This document shows, piece by piece, positions 44,932 to 53,626 of a stretch of DNA of 63,798 nt. Below the pieces are notes generated by a model. That model was given only the letters and a program-made list of their open reading frames with translations, did not search any database and was not told the DNA's origin. The DNA comes from CAIOTO01 sp040389165 (GTDB taxonomy: Bacteria > Pseudomonadota > Alphaproteobacteria > Paracaedibacterales > CAIOTO01): positions 1 through 63,798 of the forward strand of contig JAZKAK010000012.1 in NCBI GenBank assembly GCA_040389165.1, in the 5' to 3' direction. The number at the start of each line of letters is the position of its first letter. The stretch's first letter is position 1. Position numbers and translations under genes: made by a program.

Positions 44932-45680
44932 ATAGCCAATTCAGTTGATAATGCAGCATGCATGTATTTATTACCATCATCCTCTCCCCTTACTGTCATC
45001 CTCGCCCCTTACTGTCATCCTCGCCCCTTTACTGTCATCCTCGCCCCTTTACTGTCATCTTTGCCCCTTTACTGTCATCCTCTGCCTTTTACTGTCATCC
45101 TCGCCCCTTTACTGTCATCCTCGCGAATGCGGGGATCCAGTTGGCTGTTTTCCTGGATCACCACGGATCTGGCGCTCCTCGTGATGACGGCGGATAGACT
45201 ATGCAGTTCCTTAACTTAATGGCAGTTGGGCAAGCCCAGGCAATGCACAGAGGGCGAGCCCCACTACGCGATGAGTATAATATAAGATTGTCAGACTGAC
45301 CATAACAGGATAATAATGTTATTTTTTCGCATGTCAATAGTATTTTGTGTTTTTTGAGATTTTTTCGCCACGGCGAATCGCATGACTGCCGCACACTGTC
45401 ATGTATGGATTCCTTACACCGTCATCTTCGGACTCCCCTTTTGTCAGCTTCGGACTCCCCTTTTGTCATCTTCGGACTTGATCCGAAGATCTATAACGAT
45501 GCAGAAGCAAACACGCAGAGCACTGCGAACAGGCTGCAAGCTACATGCAACCGAATCAGTAGAGATGCTCGGGTCAAGCCCGAGCATGAGAGTAGATATA
45601 TTTGTATAGTTTTTGTCCTGCTCTTAGACTGTTCGTGATGATCTTGGTTTTTCAATGAACACCGAGTAATTTCAGCCTCT
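44932..45680. other. gene-free region packed with palindromic repeats
   Basis: A 749-bp stretch with no supported gene. It contains the 20-bp tandem array (44992-45120), its parent palindromic element to about 45187, a central 200 bp of unique DNA, and at 45420-45595 a second palindromic element. In that one, GTCATCTTCGGACTCCCCTT-type ends are repeated twice before GGACTTGATCCGAAGATC, and its far end reads GCTCGGGTCAAGCCCGAGC. Confidence 0.8.
44992..45120. repeat. seven tandem ~20-bp units (ACTGTCATCCTCGCCCCTTT)
   Basis: Copies begin at 44992, 45011, 45031, 45051, 45071, 45091 and 45111. The last runs straight into the hairpin TCGCGAATGCGGGGATCCAG of a palindromic element. The units are contiguous with no unique spacers. 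Confidence 0.95.
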
Positions 45681-47042
45681 TTAGCCAAACGTAATTGCAT
45701 TTGTAATAGTTGTATTTCCTGTGGCCTGAAATGATGTACCTGCTCCAATCACGATGGCACCAGTGCCAACGTTAGCTGCTGCACCAATTTTTAATCCAGC
45801 CGTTCCACCAACCGTTGTGGTAAATGCGCCCACTTGTGTGCCGCTTAATGTAACAATAGCAGCCCCATTAATCGTTAATCCTCCGGTAGAACTGCCCGTT
45901 AATGCACCTGACAATGTTGCTGCGACCGCAGCAGTTATAGTAACTGCATTTCCAGTAAATGTAATAGGAGATGCAAATGTTGGCGTCCCGGTAGTATTAA
46001 GTGCAAGTATCGTTGCTGCAGCAAGACTAATGGCTTGCGAACTTGCAAGTGTACATGTGCCAGCACTACCCAATTGAAGCGTTCCATAATTCACCGAAAT
46101 AGCACCCGTTGTATTTGCACCGGTAAGGACTACCGTGCCAGTGTTGCCTGATGTGCCGACAGCCAATGTGTTGGTAGAACCTGTAATTGCACCTAATGTC
46201 AATGTTATGCCAGATGCTGCTTGAACGGTTCCTGCGGCACTTAATGTAACGCTTGGGACTGAAATTGCTGGAGTAACGGTCGCAGAAAGGACCGCGCCAG
46301 TTGCAGCCAACGTAATGGAGCCTGTTGCTGGAATAGCGTTTGCTCCGCCAATGCATAATGTTGTATTTCCGCCTACACTAATACCACCGGTTAATGGATG
46401 GGCAGGCGCACTGACTCCGCTGTTGTTGCCGGACAGTGTAATAATATTGGCACCTGTACTTACGGTTCCACCTCCAAGTGCTAATATGTTAGTGCAGCTT
46501 ACTGGTTCTGAAATTTGTCCAGAAAGCGTTACAGCATATGCAGTGGTGCCAAGTGCACTGCCAGTATATCCCAGTCCGGTAATATTTCCTGTTGCACTCG
46601 TACTACCAATTACAATATTGTTAGCAAGCGTCATGCCCCCAGAGAGGAATGGTATAAGCGTTGCCCCATCATAAATCGTAATAGGAATGGCAGCATTGGC
46701 TGTACCAAAAGCAGTAGCCGTAGCAGCATTTAATTGCAATGTACCAGCTTGAATGACAACAGCAGCTGATATGGCGTTCGTACCTGACGGTGCGATAATA
46801 CCCACACCTGATCCCGTCTTATTCAATGTTGTGGCCGTTATCAAACCCGTAAGTGTTGTTTCGTCTGGACTTACGACATCCCATACAGAAGTACCGGCAT
46901 AACTAGCCCCACCCCCAACAGCGCTTATTGCAGCTATAGCTACCAGATATTTTTTCCAAGTTGTATTGGAAAGAAGTGAAATACATGCCTGACGGCTTGT
47001 ACTAAGAAGGGCGCTTGTCGCAAACAAATTTGAAAATCTCAT
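45681..47042 (-). CDS. passenger-like beta-helix protein without a visible barrel (453 aa)
   Basis: It opens with an extended signal peptide (ISLLSNTTWKKYLVAIAAIS then AVGGGASYA), typical of large autotransporters. The rest is Gly/Ala/Thr/Ser-rich with repeated strands such as VTLSGANTTG, GTLQLGSAG and TLSGALTGSS, i.e. autotransporter-associated beta-strand repeats. The frame ends GAGTSFQATGNTTITNAITFG and stop, without the ~280-residue barrel needed for type V secretion. The neighbour at 47135-49165 ends with a closely similar block. They could be passengers secreted by another route, or both could have lost the barrel. Confidence 0.75.
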   Translation of the reverse strand: MRFSNLFATSALLSTSRQACISLLSNTTWKKYLVAIAAISAVGGGASYAGTSVWDVVSPDETTLTGLITATTLNKTGSGVGIIAPSGTNAISAAVVIQAGTLQLNAATATAFGTANAAIPITIYDGATLIPFLSGGMTLANNIVIGSTSATGNITGLGYTGSALGTTAYAVTLSGQISEPVSCTNILALGGGTVSTGANIITLSGNNSGVSAPAHPLTGGISVGGNTTLCIGGANAIPATGSITLAATGAVLSATVTPAISVPSVTLSAAGTVQAASGITLTLGAITGSTNTLAVGTSGNTGTVVLTGANTTGAISVNYGTLQLGSAGTCTLASSQAISLAAATILALNTTGTPTFASPITFTGNAVTITAAVAATLSGALTGSSTGGLTINGAAIVTLSGTQVGAFTTTVGGTAGLKIGAAANVGTGAIVIGAGTSFQATGNTTITNAITFG

Positions 47043-47134
47043 AATTACACATCTAAGTAAAATTTTAACTTAACTTAGTGTAAAATGAATTATATTAAAA
47101 TTTAGTTAATACTGATGCATATTCATCTCTATTC

Positions 47135-49165
47135 CTATCCAAATGTGATTGCATTCGAAATGATTGTTTTTCCTGTGACTTGAAATGATGTACCGGCACC
47201 AACAGTAATATGACCACTAGTAAGGTTTGTTGCCCCAGAAAGTATCAACCCATTTCCAGTACTGCCACTGACGGATATTGGAAAGCTGCCTGAAGATTGC
47301 GATCCTGAAAGCGTTAGAATGCCAGATCCATGGATGGTTAACCCGCTAATTGTACTGGCGATCGTTCCAGCAAAGGTTGATCCATTTTGCGATGTAATCG
47401 TTAGTGCTGCAGATGTCCCACCAGAACTTTGAATCGTTCCTGCGCCGCTGGGATCAATGACTGTGCGCCCAGTTCCAACAAGATCGTATATACCACCACC
47501 AGCTACGGCAACCCCAATAGACGTTGCTATATTACCCATCAATGTCCCGCCGGCACTAATGGTTGTTGCGCCAGTGTATGTCGCACTTGATAATGTTAGC
47601 GTGCTAGAACCACTTTGTGTTAATGCACCAGATCCACTGACTGTGCCTGCATAGGTATAAGCACTCGATAGGTCAAAAGCAAGTGCTGCATTGTTGACAA
47701 TGCTTGTACTCGCAATGCTGCCTGCCGTTCCGCCATTACCAATTTTAAGCGTGCCAGCACTAATGGTTGTTGTGCCAGTATAGGTGTTTGCGCCTGATAA
47801 TGCTAACGTGCCAACTCCACTTTGTATTAATGCACCCGATCCACTGATTATACCTGATAACACCATCCAATTATGGTTTGCATTAATGGTATTGGCATCA
47901 GATGCTAAGACAACATTATTAGCAAGTGTTAAGCCATTCGCGCCAACGTACATTGTTCCACCAGCAAAATTAATGGGAAACGTGCCATAATCAGCACTGG
48001 TCAAAACGGTATCGGTAGTGCCAGACCCAATATAATTTGGCGTCATACATCGAATACAGTGATTCCCTACATCGGTTACATAAATATTACCATTACTGTC
48101 TACTACGAGATCGCGTGGATCCGTAAATGTAGCTGCTGTTCCCAGACCATTTGCAGATCCAGATGCTGTTCCACCCACATGTCCTCCACCAGCAATCGTT
48201 GTAACAACACCAGCCGCCGTAATTTTTCGAATCAGATGATTAACCTCCTCGGTCACATATAACGTTCCAGAACTATCAACAGCAATACCCGCTGGCCCAT
48301 TAAAGGTTGCTGCTGTCCCCGTTCCATCTGCATTTCCACCTGTATTTCCAACGGTAGTGCTACCCGCAAACGTTGTAACAGCTGCACCTGACTTTGTTAT
48401 TTGCCTAATACAGTTATTGGTGTAATCCGACACATACAGATTGGCTCCCGACATAATTATTCCAGTTGGACGATAAAATTTCGCATCGGTTCCCGTGCCG
48501 TTCACATAGCCAGCATTATCAGCGGGCGATTGTGATGAGCTCGATGTTGATCCGGCAAACACAACAGCGCTAGGGCTTGTATATGATGTTTTATAGATTG
48601 CAGCGTCCATAAAATCGACCATGTATGCAGAAGTGCTATCCTGAACAGTAATAGCGTGTGCCGAATTCACATTCACAAAATTTGTTACGGCAGCTGTACT
48701 TATGTCAATCTTTCGAATAAGGCCATTACCCATATCTGCCACATACAGATTGCTTGATGTGCTGTCACAGGTAATACCACGTACTGCAGTGCTGAAGCTT
48801 GCTGCTGTACCTGTGCCGTTTGTACTTCCAGATGATCCTACTGTGCCCGCAAAGGTTGTTACAACAGCACCTGGGGTGATTTTTCGAATGTCGCAATTAC
48901 CCCACTCGGTGACATACAAATTATTACTTGAGTCAATCGTGATGTTGCCAGGCTGGTTAAACACGGCAGAAGTTCCCGTGCCATCAGCATGGCCCGCTGT
49001 ACCGGCAATTCCAGCAAAAGTTGTTACATTCCATAGAGTATCTTTTGCATGCCCAAGGTTGGATACAATGCCCACCAGTGCGAGTACGATTACTACGCGT
49101 ATGCATGTCAGCTGTTTTCGTGAGAATTGTGTATTTCTGAATTGTGTTAATAAATTTACCATCAT
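47135..49165 (-). CDS. NHL-propeller plus autotransporter-type beta-strand repeat protein (676 aa)
   Basis: An extended signal peptide (RKQLTCIRVVIVLALVGIVS, cleavage near HAK) is followed by about five or six NHL-type units near residues 45-385. Each contains VTTFAG … GTGTAAxFxxPxGIxxDSxGNLYVxDxxNHxIRKI-like sequence, predicting a beta-propeller. Residues ~400-676 are autotransporter-associated repeats (SGSGALTQSGSSTLTLSSAT, YTGTTTISAGTLKIGNGGT). The frame ends GAGTSFQVTGKTIISNAITFG and stop, with no barrel. The N-terminal propeller would be a binding module displayed on a beta-helix stalk (inference). It lies 92 bp upstream of, and on the same strand as, the paralogue at 45681-47042. Confidence 0.8.
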   Translation of the reverse strand: MMVNLLTQFRNTQFSRKQLTCIRVVIVLALVGIVSNLGHAKDTLWNVTTFAGIAGTAGHADGTGTSAVFNQPGNITIDSSNNLYVTEWGNCDIRKITPGAVVTTFAGTVGSSGSTNGTGTAASFSTAVRGITCDSTSSNLYVADMGNGLIRKIDISTAAVTNFVNVNSAHAITVQDSTSAYMVDFMDAAIYKTSYTSPSAVVFAGSTSSSSQSPADNAGYVNGTGTDAKFYRPTGIIMSGANLYVSDYTNNCIRQITKSGAAVTTFAGSTTVGNTGGNADGTGTAATFNGPAGIAVDSSGTLYVTEEVNHLIRKITAAGVVTTIAGGGHVGGTASGSANGLGTAATFTDPRDLVVDSNGNIYVTDVGNHCIRCMTPNYIGSGTTDTVLTSADYGTFPINFAGGTMYVGANGLTLANNVVLASDANTINANHNWMVLSGIISGSGALIQSGVGTLALSGANTYTGTTTISAGTLKIGNGGTAGSIASTSIVNNAALAFDLSSAYTYAGTVSGSGALTQSGSSTLTLSSATYTGATTISAGGTLMGNIATSIGVAVAGGGIYDLVGTGRTVIDPSGAGTIQSSGGTSAALTITSQNGSTFAGTIASTISGLTIHGSGILTLSGSQSSGSFPISVSGSTGNGLILSGATNLTSGHITVGAGTSFQVTGKTIISNAITFG

Positions 49166-49620
49166 TCAAAAACCTTATACATAAAATTATATGATTACAT
49201 AATATATTATAAAGTAGAAATGAATAATGAATTATTAACAACGATGAATTTTGCGTATAAATATTATTTTAGCGGCTGTTATGCAAAACGAATGAGTCCC
49301 CCATGCTGCTCGTCTTTTGTCCTCCTCGGACGCGATCCACATCTGCACGAACGTTTCAAATTTGGCTGTCATTCCCGCGTTTGGCTGTCATTCCCGCTTT
49401 TGTCTGTCATTCCCGCGAAGGCGGGGAACCAGTTTTGTTTAAATTACAATTTAATGGTTCTTTTGTTTGATTATTTCCTGGATCCCCGCCTTCGCGGGAA
49501 TGACAAAACAGAAATACGCAATGACAATGAGGAGAATTTATACGGGCATGCAAAACCACTGCTTGCTTATACAAACAGGTACATGCTGAATTATAATTTT
49601 TAAGGGAGGGGGGATTTAAA
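49166..49620. other. intergenic region left of the integrated element, with a palindromic repeat
   Basis: AT-rich upstream DNA of the propeller gene is followed by the palindromic repeat cluster at 49368-49504 and about 115 bp to the start of the tRNA-derived repeat. No gene is supported; small open frames here only read through the repeat. Confidence 0.6.
49368..49504. repeat. TCATTCCCGC palindromic element with two extra end units
   Basis: Two 19-bp units (GTCATTCCCGCGTTTGGCT at 49368 and GTCATTCCCGCTTTTGTCT at 49387) precede the full element. That element starts GTCATTCCCGCGAAGGCGGG at 49406 and ends GCCTTCGCGGGAATGAC at about 49504. Same family as 8069-8169 and 63400-63498. Confidence 0.88.
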
Positions 49621-49668
49621 TGGTGCGCCCAAAGAGAGTCGAACTCCTAACCTTCAGATCCGTAGTCT
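49621..49668 (-). repeat. left attachment-site repeat (partial tRNA-Arg copy)
   Basis: The 48 bp from TGGTGCGCCCAAAGAGAG to CCGTAGTCT are identical to 60145-60192. They cover CCA, the acceptor 3' strand, T arm, variable loop and anticodon stem up to the anticodon loop. Identity stops exactly after CCGTAGTCT, so this is a half tRNA left by site-specific integration, not a functional gene. Confidence 0.93.
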
Positions 49669-49783
49669 TAGAGTCATATGGTTACCCTCAATTACACACG
49701 TAGATAAAAAGCTCAAAAACCCTTATAAACTCTAACTTAATGCATAATTTATGTTTATGCAATCTTCCCTATTATTCTTTTTT

Positions 49784-49821
49784 GTGCTACCTATATGCTA
49801 CCTAGGATCTTCTAGGTAGCA
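49784..49821. promoter_or_regulatory. integrase arm-type repeats and palindrome upstream of int
   Basis: TGCTACCTA occurs twice in a row (GTGCTACCTATATGCTACCT, 49784-49803). The second copy forms a perfect inverted repeat TGCTACCTAG-GATCTT-CTAGGTAGCA (49796-49821), ending 11 bp before the int ATG. The same double TGCTACCTA lies near the right end at 60078-60098. These are likely integrase/excisionase binding sites, and the palindrome may also let Int repress its own gene. Confidence 0.65.
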
Positions 49822-49832
49822 GGATTATAGAT

Positions 49833-50987
49833 ATGGCTAAGCTAACAAAACGAATTGTTGAATCAACGTCACCGCAGGAAAAAGATATCCTTTTATGGGA
49901 TTCAGAACTAAAAGGCTTCTGCTGCAAAATAACGCCAGTGGGAAAGAGAAGCTACATGCTCTTTTACCGCACAGCAGATGGACGTCAACGAAAACCCTTA
50001 ATCGGGGCACATGGAGCCATCACGTGCGAACAAGCAAGAGATATTGCACAAAAATGGTTAAGTGAAGCAGCGCAAGGCAAAGACCCATCAGCAGAGAAGA
50101 AAGCCCTGAGAAGCAGCCCAACGATTAAAGAGCTATCACTAAAATATATGGTGGAGTACGCACCACACAAAAAAGCCTCCAGCAGTAAAGAGGATCAACG
50201 ATTATGGGACAAGCAGATCTTACCTGTTTTAGGCTCTTTCAAAGTTGCATCCTTAACAAGAGAAGATATTTTAAAGTTTCATCACTCACTAAAGCAGACG
50301 CCTATAACTGCCAACAGAGTTTTAAGCCTTCTTTCAAAAACACTGAATCTAGCCGAGCTGTGGGAATTTAGGCCTGATCATTCAAACCCTTGTCGCCACG
50401 TAAAGAAGTACGCCGAGAATAAGAGAGAACGTTTTCTTAGCCAAGAGGAAATTACACGACTTATGTCTGTATTGGATGAAGAAGAAAAAGAAGACAAAGA
50501 ATTGCCATCTGTTTTCCGCGCAATACGTTTATTGATTTTAACAGGATGTAGGTTGAATGAAGTTCTGACTTTGAGGTGGAGCGAGGTTGATCTTAAAAAC
50601 CAATGCTTTAATCTGTCTGATAGCAAAACAGGCAAGAAGACAGTGTATTTAGCACCTGCTGCCATCCAAGTGCTTAATTCAATTCCACGCATGGAGGGCA
50701 ACCCTTATGTAATTTATGGAAAGAAAGATGGAGCACATCTTGTTGGCCTGCAAAAGCCCTGGACGAGAATTAGAGAAAAAGCAGACCTCAATATAAGAAT
50801 TCATGATTTACGCCATACATTTGCTTCAGTAGCAGCGTCGAATGGCTTGTCACTGCCAATCATCGGCGCCTTGCTAGGACACAGACAGACCCAGACCACC
50901 CAGCGATATGCGCATCTTGTGGGTAAAGTACTTTTAGATGCATGTGAGATGATTGGAAAGCAACTGACCCTTGGCTCACGACATTGA
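49833..50987 (+). CDS. int: tyrosine integrase, P4 type
   Basis: Site-specific recombinase that would integrate and excise the element at tRNA-Arg. The 384-aa product has the P4-type N-terminal DUF4102 arm-binding domain (LLWDSELKGFCCKITPVGKRSY), a core-binding domain near residues 100-190, and the catalytic domain. The active-site set is present: Arg in LTGCRLNEVLTLRW near 240, His-x-x-Arg in HDLRHTFASVAAS near 324, His in GALLGHRQTQTTQRYAHL near 349, and the nucleophile Tyr near 359. It starts 165 bp inside the left att repeat and reads inward. It looks intact. Confidence 0.95.
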   Translation: MAKLTKRIVESTSPQEKDILLWDSELKGFCCKITPVGKRSYMLFYRTADGRQRKPLIGAHGAITCEQARDIAQKWLSEAAQGKDPSAEKKALRSSPTIKELSLKYMVEYAPHKKASSSKEDQRLWDKQILPVLGSFKVASLTREDILKFHHSLKQTPITANRVLSLLSKTLNLAELWEFRPDHSNPCRHVKKYAENKRERFLSQEEITRLMSVLDEEEKEDKELPSVFRAIRLLILTGCRLNEVLTLRWSEVDLKNQCFNLSDSKTGKKTVYLAPAAIQVLNSIPRMEGNPYVIYGKKDGAHLVGLQKPWTRIREKADLNIRIHDLRHTFASVAASNGLSLPIIGALLGHRQTQTTQRYAHLVGKVLLDACEMIGKQLTLGSRH

Positions 50988-51039
50988 CATTTTGTCGCCC
51001 TTAGGATACTATTATCTACAGCTAACCATAGAGATATAA

Positions 51040-51366
51040 ATGAATCATAAAAAAGTACAGATTTATAAAACACATAACGGCAGAGCGCCTTTTATCGATT
51101 GGTTAGAGGGCTTAGATAAAGTATCCAAAATTCGTGTACTGAAAAGAGTTTCACGTTTAGAAATAGGCAATTTGGGTGATTATAAAGTGATTGAAGCTGG
51201 ACTTTATGAATTAAGATTCTTCTTTGGCTCAGGCTATCGTGTGTACTTTGGAATGCTAGGAGATTGCGTTGTCGTGTTGTTATGTGGCGGCGACAAATCA
51301 CATCAAGCGGATGATATAAAAAAAGCAATGACTTATTGGAAGGAAGCACAAAATGAGATCATTTAA
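51040..51366 (+). CDS. RelE/HigB-superfamily addiction-module toxin
   Basis: The 108-aa protein belongs to the phage-derived Gp49-like/HigB group of mRNA interferases. It has the family pattern YKTHNGRAPFIDWLEGLDK near residues 7-25, ELRFFFGSGYRVYFG near 62-76, VVVLLCGGDKSHQADDI near 82-98 and KKAMTYWKE at the end. The toxin gene precedes the antitoxin gene, the inverted order usual for HigBA, and they overlap by 14 bp. It likely stabilises the integrated element. Confidence 0.9.
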   Translation: MNHKKVQIYKTHNGRAPFIDWLEGLDKVSKIRVLKRVSRLEIGNLGDYKVIEAGLYELRFFFGSGYRVYFGMLGDCVVVLLCGGDKSHQADDIKKAMTYWKEAQNEII

Positions 51367-51673
51367 TGAATACCTTATTGAACAATTAAAAGACCCCGAA
51401 GATGCCTGCTTTTATTTAAAAGAAGCATTACTCGATTTTGAGACAGATCATGACGCACAAGCATTTTTAAAAGCACTAAAAGATGTAACAGATGCACAAG
51501 GTGGTGTTGGCCAACTTGCTAAGAGAACGAATCTCAATCGACAGAATTTGTATAAGTTATTGTCAGCGAAGCGGCAGCCAAAAATTGAGACGCTTGGCGC
51601 AATTCTAGATGGGTTGGGTTTTCAGCTGAGTGTTGTGCCGAAGAGTAGTGCGGCAAATGTGGAATGTAGCTGA
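51353..51673 (+). CDS. HigA-like helix-turn-helix antitoxin
   Basis: The 106-aa DNA-binding antitoxin opens MRSFNEYLIEQLKDPEDACFYL, typical of the addiction-module antidote family. It contains a helix-turn-helix near residues 57-90 (GVGQLAKRTNLNRQNLYKLLSAKRQPKIETLGAIL). It binds the partner toxin and would repress the operon. It overlaps the toxin gene, so the two are translationally coupled. Confidence 0.9.
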   Translation: MRSFNEYLIEQLKDPEDACFYLKEALLDFETDHDAQAFLKALKDVTDAQGGVGQLAKRTNLNRQNLYKLLSAKRQPKIETLGAILDGLGFQLSVVPKSSAANVECS

Positions 51674-51768
51674 TTTGCAGGGGATCAATGATGAGATACT
51701 GCATTTGTTAAACAAGTGATTTTGGGATACTACGGAAAGATTGAAAATTATATCACGGAGAAGAGTGT

Positions 51769-53007
51769 ATGAGTTATCCACGCGAGAGCAGAGAAAATAA
51801 AACAAAAGAAGAGTTGAGCGACGAATCAAACACTCTAAAAATTAGAAAGTGCATTAAGAATGATAAATGGATACTTTTACGAGATATTCAAAAATCTTTA
51901 GATTTGTCAGCAGATCAAACAAATTCTGTATTATCAAAAATAATGCAGGACTTTTGGAGAGGAAAACATAACTTATACTCGTTACCACAATATTCTGATA
52001 TTTTTAGGGATCTAAATTTCCATAAATATAATTTAATTACTCTGACAAAAGAAATGCTTAGATCTTTATTGTCATCAGAATTAACTGGTCACAATAATCG
52101 AATAAAATCTCGACCTGATTTAATAACGACTCAATTAAATTGGAATAATGGTGACGATGATTTTTATGAAACATTTTATAGCTTAGAATGGAAAGATTAT
52201 CAACGTATTATTAATCGACTTAAACGAAATAACAGCAAAGTGTGCAAGCAAAGAGAAGAGAAGTTAGCTCAGTTAAAAGATGAGTTAGAGCAGTCAGGTG
52301 CTGCAATCGAAACAACAGATGATCATGCTAAATTAAGTGATTTGGCATCTAAAATTGATCATCTTACACATGATATTAATATACCAATGACTTCAGATTA
52401 CATAAAACTTTATACGCTTGATGCATTGGCGATGGAAATTAATGATTTTATACACTTTATGCGATCTCTTGTTGGAGGTGATAACCCGTTAAATATATTA
52501 AAAAGAACGATTGATAGTTTGGATAATATTATAAATTCAGACAAAACAAGACAAGGACATCAATTAGATAATGATTTTATTTTCTGTAGATATTTGGAAA
52601 TTCAAGAGGCTGCCATGAAAGTGCTTGGTGAACAAAAGAAAATTACAGAAATTGCAAAGGAAATATACAACATATACTTCAAAGGGGAAGAATCAAAAAT
52701 AAATTCATGCAGGTCAATAGAAAATATAATACACAGGCAGATAAAAATTGAAGTTGAAAAAAACGTAATAATAATGCGGGATAGAGACAATATTATGGGT
52801 AGTGATATTATAAGTACCCTGTCAAAATGGTTCTATATATCTCCAAGTTATATTGAAGATATGATTGCAACAATTGGTGATGAATCCCCTCATCCTGTCA
52901 ATTTATTATGGCTTGAATGGGATACTAGCACTAATGAGTTCGTTCACAAAAATCAAAATGCTCCCAATGAAGATATTGAAGATAGCATGCAAAATTTCCA
53001 ACGTTAG
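51769..53007 (+). CDS. protein of unknown function (412 aa), element cargo
   Basis: I do not recognise this protein. It is soluble, with no signal peptide or membrane helix, and charged. Its coding DNA is visibly richer in A+T than the housekeeping genes. The N-terminal 60 residues (KNDKWILLRDIQKSLDLSAD … VLSKIMQDFW) resemble a winged-helix or helix-turn-helix fold. A coiled-coil stretch lies near residues 160-200 (REEKLAQLKDELEQSG), and the C-terminal half is helical. It has its own terminator (53052-53085) and lies between the addiction pair and the replication module, a position where such elements often carry accessory or defence genes (inference). The ATG follows CACGGAGAAGAGTGT. Confidence 0.7.
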   Translation: MSYPRESRENKTKEELSDESNTLKIRKCIKNDKWILLRDIQKSLDLSADQTNSVLSKIMQDFWRGKHNLYSLPQYSDIFRDLNFHKYNLITLTKEMLRSLLSSELTGHNNRIKSRPDLITTQLNWNNGDDDFYETFYSLEWKDYQRIINRLKRNNSKVCKQREEKLAQLKDELEQSGAAIETTDDHAKLSDLASKIDHLTHDINIPMTSDYIKLYTLDALAMEINDFIHFMRSLVGGDNPLNILKRTIDSLDNIINSDKTRQGHQLDNDFIFCRYLEIQEAAMKVLGEQKKITEIAKEIYNIYFKGEESKINSCRSIENIIHRQIKIEVEKNVIIMRDRDNIMGSDIISTLSKWFYISPSYIEDMIATIGDESPHPVNLLWLEWDTSTNEFVHKNQNAPNEDIEDSMQNFQR

Positions 53008-53374
53008 GTTTTTGAGCTAATTCTAGTAAAAAGCAATAATCAATATATTTCACCATCAGTTCACTCATGGGACTGATGGTTTTTGTAAATAACCCCCCAA
53101 TAAATAAACAATAATTATGCTATTGCTAAATACGAGAGCTAAAATTATGCAGCATGCATAAAATTCTGAGCAGCCAAAATCATTCAATAATGAATGTTTT
53201 TAAATATTTTTATTTTTAAAATTTACAAATCTCCAAAAACCTCTCAAAACATCAATGATTCTGCCAAGTTAAAAGGCTTTACTAACTTTTCACCAATGGG
53301 TGATTCGTGCAAAAAGGAGGGTTATCTTAATAAGTATAAAGCAGATTAATGCGTAACTATTAGGAGATTTCAAT
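53008..53374. other. AT-rich intergenic region before the replication module
   Basis: A 367-bp region with an intrinsic terminator at its left end and otherwise no gene. AAAAGGAGGGTTATC at 53311-53325 and the TTAGGAGATTTCAAT Shine-Dalgarno region lie before the AlpA-like start. An origin or regulatory region for the element could be here; I see no clear iterons. Confidence 0.5.
53052..53085 (+). terminator. rho-independent terminator after the 412-aa gene
   Basis: ACCATCAGT (53052-53060), an 11-base loop, ACTGATGGT (53072-53080), then TTTTTG: a perfect 9-bp stem followed by a T-tract. Confidence 0.88.
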
Positions 53375-53626
53375 ATGACTCAACCAAAAACACTGTTAAA
53401 CGAAACTAAGGCAAGTGAAGTTGTCGGATTTACTACAGCAACACTGCGCAAGCGCCGCTGGCAAGGGCTGCCTCCACGCTTCTTAAAAGTTGGCTCGAAG
53501 GTTTATTACGACCACGATGACTTGCAAGAGTTTCTCGAGGGATGTCGCCGCACATCCACATCAGATCAAGGAGAACACAATAAAAAATCTGAAAAAGTTA
53601 TAGCAAAAAAGGGAGCTTTAACATGA
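53375..53626 (+). CDS. AlpA/MerR-type helix-turn-helix regulator (excisionase-like)
   Basis: The 83-aa protein has the HTH_17/AlpA pattern: LNETKASEVVGFTTATLRKRRWQG near residues 6-29, PPRFLKVGSKVYYDHDDLQEFL near 31-52, and a basic tail. Such proteins act as excision/directionality factors or activators of element genes. The ATG has TTAGGAG eight bases upstream. It starts a tightly packed run in which each following gene overlaps or nearly touches the previous one. Confidence 0.85.
   Translation: MTQPKTLLNETKASEVVGFTTATLRKRRWQGLPPRFLKVGSKVYYDHDDLQEFLEGCRRTSTSDQGEHNKKSEKVIAKKGALT

Noticed and set aside
44992..45120. Regular ~20-bp repetition considered as a CRISPR array.
   Set aside because: The units are contiguous with no unique spacers, and there are no cas genes in the window. 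The same holds for the 21-bp array at 7985-8068.
44945..45219. Three overlapping plus-strand open frames of about 80 codons.
   Set aside because: All read through the 20-bp tandem array in different frames. There is no ribosome site and the protein sequences are only repeat translations.
49220..49603. 127-codon plus-strand frame before the integrated element.
   Set aside because: It runs through the TCATTCCCGC palindrome and its end units; the protein text (HSRV…DPRLRGNDK) is typical of repeat translation.
49621..49668. Second tRNA-Arg gene.
   Set aside because: Only the 3' half is present. The D arm and the 5' acceptor strand are replaced by unrelated sequence, so it is an attachment-site duplicate.
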